This document shows positions 1 through 4,507 of a DNA stretch of 5,674 nt, piece after piece (position 1 is the first letter of the stretch; the number at the start of each line of letters is the position of its first letter). The DNA is taken from NCBI GenBank assembly GCA_002505935.1, contig DAWL01000129.1:1-5674 (forward strand), in the 5' to 3' direction. Under the pieces are notes generated by a model. The model made no database searches and was not told where the DNA came from. It was given only the letters and a program-made list of their open reading frames with translations. Source of the DNA: Euryarchaeota archaeon UBA226 (GTDB lineage Archaea > Thermoplasmatota > Poseidoniia > Poseidoniales > Poseidoniaceae). The position numbers were made by a program, and so were the translations under genes.

Positions 1-19
1 CGAGGAATTCAACCATCAT
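1..19 (-). CDS. Possible start of the next minus-strand gene (cut by window edge)
   Basis: On the minus strand two consecutive ATG codons at 19-14 open a frame that reads MMVEFL and then runs off the window. A 15-base perfect palindrome lies six bases upstream, and an AT-rich stretch (minus strand CAATATCAC, about 46-38) sits at roughly the distance expected for a TATA element of a leaderless archaeal transcript. Only six codons are visible, so neither identity nor reality can be judged. It would be the next gene after the HD hydrolase in the same direction. Confidence 0.2.
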
Positions 20-25
20 ATCACA

Positions 26-40
26 ATCACTAGTAGTGAT
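26..40. repeat. 15-base perfect palindrome between genes
   Basis: ATCACTA-G-TAGTGAT reads the same on both strands, with 7-base arms around one central base. It lies in the 66 bases downstream of the HD hydrolase stop codon and just upstream of a possible minus-strand start codon at 19. It could be a dimeric-repressor operator or a short hairpin; a long T-run typical of a terminator is absent. Confidence 0.6.
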
Positions 41-66
41 ATTGACATGTTCGAGATACGGGCTCA

Positions 67-564
67 CTAACTCACCTCGGCCAGTTTTCTATGCAGATCG
101 TCTTCCAATACCTCAAGGGCTGAATCTATGAATTCTGAAAGACCACCATATCTTTGCGCCTGCAAAGCCATGTCGAGTTTATCCATCGCCTTGAGGAATT
201 TCGCCTCTGGAGTAGTGCCTTGTTCGTATTCATCCCACAATTCCTTCAATTCATCTCTGTGACACATAGGTTCCAACAATTCCTGCATGGCCTTATCCTC
301 CATGCGGTGTTTTTCGGCGCTAGAAATACCATCATGTGGCGTGATATCACCTACTCTGACTTCTGCCAAATCGTGCAATGCTGCCATTTCGAGGATTCTG
401 CCCCTATCGAGGTTTGGCGGACAAAGTACCATTGTCAACCAAGCAATACCCCAGGAATGGGCTGCAACACTCTCGGGCTTCTCAATACCTTTGGAAACCC
501 ATCCAGCACGAGGCAATTCCTTGAGGGTTAAACTCTCCAACAAGACGCGTTTCAATTCTTCCAT
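67..564 (-). CDS. HD-domain phosphohydrolase, HDDC2/YfbR-like (probable 5'-deoxynucleotidase)
   Basis: The 165-residue protein is a complete small HD-domain metal-dependent phosphohydrolase. The N-terminal PRAGWVSKG and PESVAAHSW (His36) match the start of the HDDC2/YfbR family. The HD pair is His64-Asp65 in AALHDLAE, followed by Glu68 and VGDITP (Asp73), and the last metal ligand is probably Asp128 in the AMDKLD motif. Characterised members such as E. coli YfbR remove phosphate from deoxynucleoside 5'-monophosphates in the cytoplasm; that activity is inferred here from family membership. The length is typical of the family and no signal peptide or membrane segment is seen. The ATG at 564 is chosen because family similarity begins soon after it; no strong ribosome binding site is visible. 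The gene is divergent from the AlkA-like glycosylase, with only 43 bases between the starts. The stop codon is TAG. Confidence 0.9.
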   Translation of the reverse strand: MEELKRVLLESLTLKELPRAGWVSKGIEKPESVAAHSWGIAWLTMVLCPPNLDRGRILEMAALHDLAEVRVGDITPHDGISSAEKHRMEDKAMQELLEPMCHRDELKELWDEYEQGTTPEAKFLKAMDKLDMALQAQRYGGLSEFIDSALEVLEDDLHRKLAEVS

Positions 565-607
565 GCTGCCACGATGCCTTTGTCAGGTATCAGCCCATCG
601 CAGGCTC

Positions 608-1219
608 ATGCAGGCATCTTGGTGGCAGGATGCAATCAAACATCTGCGCAATAATGACTCAATCATTGGCGAATTTATTAACAAATATAGAGGGGAAGTT
701 CTCGAATCTCGAGAAAAATTAGTTGAGACATTGATGCGCTCAATAGTTGGCCAACAAATCTCTGTATTGGCTGCAGCGACAGTATGGAGAAGATTGAATG
801 AACATTTGGGAGAAGTGAATTCTAAATCGGTATTGCAATCATCAACGGAAGACCTACGCAGTTGTGGATTATCCCAAAGAAAAGTAGAATATATCCAAGG
901 AATTGCAAAAAGATCGGATGAATTACAGAAAGTAGACTGGCAAGTGATGGATGATGAGGAGGCCATCGAACTTCTGTGCACTCTGAAAGGAGTAGGGAGA
1001 TGGACTGCCGAAATGGTTCTCATTTTCACACTGCTTAGGCCCGATATTCTACCGCTTGGTGATATTGGCCTGATTAGAGGCATGGAAAGACTGTACAATG
1101 AAGGAAACAAAATGTCCAAGCAAGAATTACTCAATACCGCAAAAGCATGGAGACCATATGCTTCGGCTGCAACGTGGTATATTTGGAGAAGCATGGACCC
1201 CGAACCAGTGCAGTATTGA
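608..1219 (+). CDS. AlkA-like DNA-3-methyladenine glycosylase (HhH-GPD family)
   Basis: This 203-residue protein is a base-excision-repair glycosylase of the helix-hairpin-helix GPD superfamily, AlkA branch, which removes alkylated bases from DNA. SIVGQQIS (residues 45-52) is the conserved helix near the active site. LKGVGRWTA (126-134) is the hairpin that grips the DNA backbone. LPLGDIGL contains the predicted catalytic Asp152. The C-terminal WRPYASAATWYIW (181-193) matches the usual family ending. The C-terminal iron-sulphur cysteine cluster of Nth/MutY enzymes is absent, as expected for AlkA types. It lacks the extra N-terminal domain of E. coli AlkA, like many short bacterial and archaeal homologues. 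The open frame extends far upstream, but the ATG at 608 is chosen because earlier starts overlap the divergent HD gene and family similarity begins at MQASWW. Sampled base composition is AT-rich relative to flanking genes. The exact alkylated substrate cannot be read from the sequence. Confidence 0.9.
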   Translation: MQASWWQDAIKHLRNNDSIIGEFINKYRGEVLESREKLVETLMRSIVGQQISVLAAATVWRRLNEHLGEVNSKSVLQSSTEDLRSCGLSQRKVEYIQGIAKRSDELQKVDWQVMDDEEAIELLCTLKGVGRWTAEMVLIFTLLRPDILPLGDIGLIRGMERLYNEGNKMSKQELLNTAKAWRPYASAATWYIWRSMDPEPVQY

Positions 1220-1254
1220 GCAAACAAAGTGTTCAAAGAGTGTGCATATATTTC

Positions 1255-2208
1255 ATGAACATGGTCGAGCACCTTCCGCCTATCAAAGGCCCTTCGGCTG
1301 CGGATAAAGTGAAGGATGCTACGCGCAGGATGATGGAAGCGACCAAGGCAAGACTTTCATCGCTGAAAGAATCTTTTTCCAAAGAAGAAGTGGAAGAACA
1401 AGAGGATGAACAAGGAAACATTCCAGTGGAGCACATCGAACCGGAATCTGCAGATGAAGATTCAGAAATTCTAGAGGTTGATGAAGTCTCTGAGGTTTCC
1501 GATGAAGTAGAGGAAAACACCGAATCTGAAATTCAAAACGAAGAGGAAACACCTGAAATCGAAGAATCTGATTCTAGCGAGGAAATCGATGAATTGGAGA
1601 ATGAAGAACCAGAAGACCCAAAACTTGCTGAATTCAGAATTCTGCTAAGCGATGCCGTAGATGTCATGCAGTATCAAAATGAGAGGATCAAAGAATTGCA
1701 ATCAAGTATAGAAGAATTGGAAAAACCGAGTGAGGAGAATGATAGTGGAAAACTTGTCCGACCTAATTCTCTTGGCAAGGATTTGAACATGACATTGAAT
1801 GAAGGAATGACCCTGATTGGAATCTCTTTACTTTGGCTGGTTGCATTGATTGGTGCGGACAAATATGTCACAAATAATGGTTGGATGATTGGAGGAGTGT
1901 GGCCTGCAGATCTATTTTCTTGGGGAGCAGGAGCCGGACTGTGGTCCTTCCACATCTTGCATAGGTTAAATCGGGCACGAACCTTGTTGTCAATGCCATT
2001 AGGAATGAGAATCCAAACTTCAATCGGTGTTGCATTAGCTGCTGGGACTGCATTGATGTTGACTACTGAAGAGTTCAGCACAGTTACCAATATCTGGGCA
2101 TACGGCTCAATAATTGCATTGATTGTACTATTTATTTCAGGATTTGGTGGCGCTTTCTCTCGAGCCTATTCCAGAAAATTCGGAAAAGGTGATGATTCAA
2201 CATCCTGA
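1255..2208 (+). CDS. Uncharacterised membrane protein with long acidic cytoplasmic tail and coiled coil
   Basis: I do not recognise this 317-residue protein. It has three parts. Residues 1-43 form a mixed-charge, probably helical lead. Residues 44-123 are overwhelmingly Glu, Asp and Ser and almost certainly disordered. Residues about 124-158 look like a short coiled coil (AEFRILLSDAVDVM, then NERIKELQSSIEELE). Four hydrophobic segments follow at about 183-201, 210-235, 253-270 and 279-302. The loop between helices two and three (HRLNRAR) and the C-terminal tail (SRAYSRKFGKG) are basic, so the positive-inside rule puts both termini in the cytoplasm. No enzyme motif is visible. A scaffolding or recruitment role is conceivable but speculative. 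It starts 35 bases after the glycosylase stop, so co-transcription is possible. Start choice is uncertain: ATG 1255 and ATG 1261 are both plausible, and an AT-rich TATA-like stretch directly precedes them. Its 3' end converges on the acyl-CoA dehydrogenase. Confidence 0.85.
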   Translation: MNMVEHLPPIKGPSAADKVKDATRRMMEATKARLSSLKESFSKEEVEEQEDEQGNIPVEHIEPESADEDSEILEVDEVSEVSDEVEENTESEIQNEEETPEIEESDSSEEIDELENEEPEDPKLAEFRILLSDAVDVMQYQNERIKELQSSIEELEKPSEENDSGKLVRPNSLGKDLNMTLNEGMTLIGISLLWLVALIGADKYVTNNGWMIGGVWPADLFSWGAGAGLWSFHILHRLNRARTLLSMPLGMRIQTSIGVALAAGTALMLTTEEFSTVTNIWAYGSIIALIVLFISGFGGAFSRAYSRKFGKGDDSTS

Positions 2209-2212
2209 ATCA

Positions 2213-3412
2213 TTAACGGAGAATCGCATCCGGATCCTTTGCTAGATCCTTGGTGATATTCTTCTGATGCGATTCTATTGTACCTCCTCCAATCTCCAGA
2301 AGTTTTGCATCGCGCCACAATCTTTCGACAACATATTCGCCGACGTACCCATATCCACCCATCACTTGCATTGCCCTATCTGCAATATTCTTGGCAGCGG
2401 TAGTTGCGAACAACTTGATTCCATCGCTATCGAGTCGATGTCCGCTCTCTCCAAGTGTCATTCGCCTAGCGGTATCATATAGATAGGCGCGCATGGCCCT
2501 ATATTCAGCCCAAGATTCACCGATATGTCTCTGAATCTGTCCGAAATCCCGAATCACCTTGCCGAAAGCCTGCCGCTCATCAGCATAGCGATTCATTGCT
2601 TGCAAAGAACGCCTTGAGATTCCTACAGCCATGGCAGCCAGTGTCAAACGCTCAAGTTCGAGATTTCGCATCATGTGAGAAAGAGCGCTGCCTTGTTCAC
2701 CAACCATGTTTGCAGCAGGAACAATGCAATCATCGAAGACTAATTCAGCGGTATTAGACGCTCTCATTCCGGTCTTATCCATTATCTTTTGACCAACCGA
2801 ATAACCGGGGAATCCAGCTTCTACAAGGAAAGTGGATATCTGTGTTCTTCCACGTTCGTCAACACCTGTCTTTGCATAGACCCAAACAATATCTGCAGGG
2901 GTTCCATCCTCATCGATGCAACCGTTAGTAATCCACATTTTTCTGCCATTTAGAACCCAATCACCGGCGTCATTACGCACAGCAGTGCTAGACAGCCCAA
3001 GGACATCGGTGCCAACATCTGGCTCTGACATCGCCATGCAACCAATCTTCTCTCCATTGCATACTTCGGGTAAGAATCTCGCCTTCTGTTCTTCACTACC
3101 ATTGACTGAAAGATTGTTGACAAAGAGCATGCTATGGGCAAGGTAAGCCAAAGCAAAACCTGGGTCGCTGGCTGATAATTCCTCGTGCACAATAACCGCT
3201 GCTGTCGCATCCATCCCTGCGCCGCCATGTTGTTCATCAGCGGTTAGGCCAAGAAGGCCTAATTCTCCAAGGCTCCTGAACAATTCGAGATTGAATTTCT
3301 CATCCCGATCATATTCCAAAGCCTGAGGTTCAACATGCTCCTCAACAAAGTTCCGGACCATCTCGCGAATCATTAGATGTTCATCGCTCGGATTATACAT
3401 ATCAGTAGCCAT
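2213..3412 (-). CDS. Acyl-CoA dehydrogenase, isovaleryl-CoA/long-chain type by active-site layout
   Basis: The 399-residue flavoenzyme is a full-length acyl-CoA dehydrogenase, oxidising an acyl-CoA at the alpha-beta bond with FAD and passing electrons to an electron-transfer flavoprotein. It shows the usual order: helical N-domain, beta domain with the flavin/substrate signature AMSEPDVGTD (127-136) and WITNG (160-164), and a helical C-domain with RQAFGK (280-285) and QVMGGYGYVGEY (349-360). At the usual catalytic position, the YEGT motif of short- and medium-chain enzymes, it has EIGGGT, with Gly376 where Glu would be. A Glu in LELERL (Glu254) lies where isovaleryl-CoA and long-chain dehydrogenases keep their base. 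EIGGGT most resembles EIGAGT of isovaleryl-CoA dehydrogenase, so leucine breakdown is favoured, but the substrate is inferred. ATG 3412 is supported by a strong GGAGGGG ribosome binding site. No partner gene (ETF, carboxylase or hydratase) lies next to it here. Confidence 0.93.
   Translation of the reverse strand: MATDMYNPSDEHLMIREMVRNFVEEHVEPQALEYDRDEKFNLELFRSLGELGLLGLTADEQHGGAGMDATAAVIVHEELSASDPGFALAYLAHSMLFVNNLSVNGSEEQKARFLPEVCNGEKIGCMAMSEPDVGTDVLGLSSTAVRNDAGDWVLNGRKMWITNGCIDEDGTPADIVWVYAKTGVDERGRTQISTFLVEAGFPGYSVGQKIMDKTGMRASNTAELVFDDCIVPAANMVGEQGSALSHMMRNLELERLTLAAMAVGISRRSLQAMNRYADERQAFGKVIRDFGQIQRHIGESWAEYRAMRAYLYDTARRMTLGESGHRLDSDGIKLFATTAAKNIADRAMQVMGGYGYVGEYVVERLWRDAKLLEIGGGTIESHQKNITKDLAKDPDAILR
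2220..2276. repeat. 11-bp perfect inverted repeat at the convergent gene junction
   Basis: AGAATCGCATC (2220-2230) and its exact reverse complement GATGCGATTCT (2266-2276) flank 35 bases, inside the last twenty or so codons of the acyl-CoA dehydrogenase gene and 11 bases past the stop codon of the converging membrane-protein gene. A second, shorter pair (GGATC 2232-2236, GATCC 2245-2249) nests inside. Either transcript could fold here. No T-rich tail follows directly, so it is not a classical terminator. Confidence 0.6.
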
Positions 3413-3416
3413 GAAA

Positions 3417-3423
3417 CCCCTCC
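3417..3423 (-). promoter_or_regulatory. Strong Shine-Dalgarno site for the acyl-CoA dehydrogenase
   Basis: The minus strand reads GGAGGGG, with the GGAGG core ending six bases before the ATG at 3412. It is the clearest ribosome binding site in the window, and it fixes the dehydrogenase start in preference to the second in-frame ATG four codons downstream. Confidence 0.8.
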
Positions 3424-3432
3424 GGACGTCCC

Positions 3433-3448
3433 GCCCACCCTAGTGGGC
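3433..3448. repeat. GC-rich hairpin in the 64-base gap upstream of the dehydrogenase
   Basis: GCCCAC-CCTA-GTGGGC has perfect 6-base arms and a 4-base loop. It lies between the stop of the small basic protein gene (3477) and the dehydrogenase ribosome binding site. A second perfect 8-base palindrome, GGACGTCC (3424-3431), sits next to it, one base from the ribosome binding site. No T-run follows on the minus strand, so a leader structure or operator is as likely as a terminator. Confidence 0.55.
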
Positions 3449-3476
3449 ATCAAGAATGTTCGTTTCTGCTGTAGAC

Positions 3477-3872
3477 TCACGTCATTCGCACTCTACGTGT
3501 TCTAAGTGGTCTTGAATCACCCACTCTGACGTTGGAATCATGCTTAGCAGCCCTGTTTGATAGTCCTGCCACAGTCTTGTCTGATTTGATAACTCGACGA
3601 ATGCGTGGCTTTTGCTTACGTGCTAATTCTGTATGTCTGACTGAAGCATCAAAGGCAATCATCTCCTTTGGTGGCGCGGCTTCTACCGGCTTCTCAATCT
3701 CGGAGATGACCGCTGCAGCAGCACTACTGTGATCCGCCTTCTCTCTTGCAGGGTTCAATCTCCTCTGCTGTTCTGCTCGCGCTATAGTTCCCTGTTTTTC
3801 GAGTTCTTTCTCCATCATGTCCATCAACATACATTTCATGGAGAATTCCTGCTTTCGCTGAGGTGAGTGCAT
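3477..3872 (-). CDS. Small basic protein of unknown function
   Basis: This frame encodes 131 residues that I do not recognise. The N-terminal part (about 12-45) looks helical and charged (MEKELEKQG, ARAEQQRRL). The middle is Ala/Pro/Glu-rich and probably disordered. The last 45 residues are rich in Arg and Lys (KQKPRIRRVIKS, PLRTRRVRMT). Such a tail could bind nucleic acid or an acidic partner, but this is inference. No membrane segment or metal-binding cysteine cluster is present. A TATA-like element about 33 bases upstream of ATG 3872 would give a very short leader. ATG 3839 is an alternative start that would remove 11 residues and has GGA nine bases upstream. The gene precedes the acyl-CoA dehydrogenase by 64 bases on the same strand and may share a transcript with it. 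The lack of a recognisable domain leaves some doubt that it is coding. Confidence 0.55.
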   Translation of the reverse strand: MHSPQRKQEFSMKCMLMDMMEKELEKQGTIARAEQQRRLNPAREKADHSSAAAAVISEIEKPVEAAPPKEMIAFDASVRHTELARKQKPRIRRVIKSDKTVAGLSNRAAKHDSNVRVGDSRPLRTRRVRMT

Positions 3873-3884
3873 CCCAATCGATAT

Positions 3885-3919
3885 TCAGGGACACTGACGG
3901 TGGTATAATGATTCCCTGA
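3885..3919. repeat. 7-bp inverted repeat flanking a TATA-like element
   Basis: TCAGGGA (3885-3891) and TCCCTGA (3913-3919) are exact reverse complements with 21 bases between them. The TATA-like element at 3901-3910 lies inside this interval. The arrangement, in a divergent spacer between two genes, resembles a paired operator around a promoter, though 7-base arms can arise by chance. Confidence 0.4.
3901..3910 (-). promoter_or_regulatory. TATA-like promoter element for the small basic protein gene
   Basis: The minus strand reads CATTATACCA, about 33 bases before ATG 3872. With the usual archaeal spacing of about 25 bases from TATA box to start site, transcription would begin around 3880, giving a leader of under 10 bases. 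On the plus strand the same bases read GGTATAATG, but no plus-strand start lies at a fitting distance. Confidence 0.4.
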
Positions 3920-4006
3920 GGACTTATGCTTTAGAGGGCGATTTCTAGAGTTCTAAATCAGAGCCATTTGCCCTCATCTTCTTTAGAAGAATCCATATCA
4001 GCAACC

Positions 4007-4507
4007 ATGGTTAAGATTCTCGTCATCGCTGCATCTGACGGTAAGAACAAGGAATTGGCCGAACTTTGGTGCAGTGTAGGATCGGAAAAAGGACACACGA
4101 TGTCCATGGTAGACCTCTGTGCTGCCAACCTACCTCTATACACACCTGCACTTGACAAAGAAGGACGACCTGAAGGAGTGTCAGAATTAGAGGCCATATT
4201 TGAGCAAGCTGATGCCTGGATAATTTGCGCTCCAGAATACAACGGCGCAATGCCTCCTACTCTGAACAATTCAATCGCATGGCTATCTACTCACGGGGAT
4301 GATTTTCGAGGTCTCTTCAATGGCAGAGCAGTCGCTCTTTCAACCCACAGCGGAGGTGGAGGGAATAGTGTGATCTCGGTGATGCGCATGCAGTTCTCTT
4401 ACCTTGGGTGCAACGTTGTTGGCCGGACCCTAATTTCAAACAAGAATAAGGAAGCAAATCCTGAATCTATGGCATTCATTCTTGAACAACTGGACAAGAT
4501 GTCCTGA
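4007..4507 (+). CDS. NADPH-dependent FMN reductase-family flavoprotein
   Basis: The 166-residue protein has a flavodoxin-like fold of the NADPH-dependent FMN reductase family, which holds FMN and usually transfers hydride from NAD(P)H to flavin, quinones or other small acceptors in the cytoplasm. It begins with the typical first strand and phosphate loop, MVKILVIAASDGKNKE (1-16). It contains the hallmark flavin-contacting motif APEYNGAMPPTLNNSIAW (75-92) and a second flavin loop, THSGGGGN (113-120). The phosphate loop departs from the common GSxRxxS form, so the donor and acceptor cannot be specified. ATG 4007 is chosen because the first beta strand starts directly after it; a TTG thirteen codons upstream in the same frame would add residues with no family match. 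The stop codon TGA directly abuts the stop codon of the converging HMG-CoA synthase gene. No clear ribosome binding site or TATA box is seen for it in the upstream spacer. Confidence 0.88.
   Translation: MVKILVIAASDGKNKELAELWCSVGSEKGHTMSMVDLCAANLPLYTPALDKEGRPEGVSELEAIFEQADAWIICAPEYNGAMPPTLNNSIAWLSTHGDDFRGLFNGRAVALSTHSGGGGNSVISVMRMQFSYLGCNVVGRTLISNKNKEANPESMAFILEQLDKMS

Noticed and set aside
563..607. Earlier in-frame ATG at 563 as the glycosylase start
   Set aside because: It would overlap the start codon of the divergent HD gene, and the added residues (MLPRCLCQ onward) do not resemble the family N-terminus.
1243..1253. TATA-like GCATATATTT just before the membrane-protein gene
   Set aside because: With normal archaeal spacing the start site would fall inside the frame, after both likely ATG codons, so I did not call it a promoter.
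583..1272. A 229-codon open frame on the minus strand
   Set aside because: It lies antisense to the well-supported glycosylase, has no recognisable domain and is rich in Ser as expected for a shadow frame.
1630..1646. Repeated GAATTC motifs forming small palindromes
   Set aside because: They lie within coding sequence (Glu-Phe and neighbouring codons) and are too short to stand out.
1674..2090. A 138-codon minus-strand frame opposite the membrane-protein gene
   Set aside because: It is antisense to the hydrophobic segments of a better gene and has no recognisable motif.
3979..3991. TTCTT-TAG-AAGAA inverted repeat upstream of the flavoprotein
   Set aside because: The arms are only five bases and AT-rich, so chance is a sufficient explanation.
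3968..4006. TTG at 3968 as the start of the flavoprotein
   Set aside because: The thirteen extra residues lie before the first strand of the flavodoxin-like fold and match nothing; ATG 4007 fits the family.
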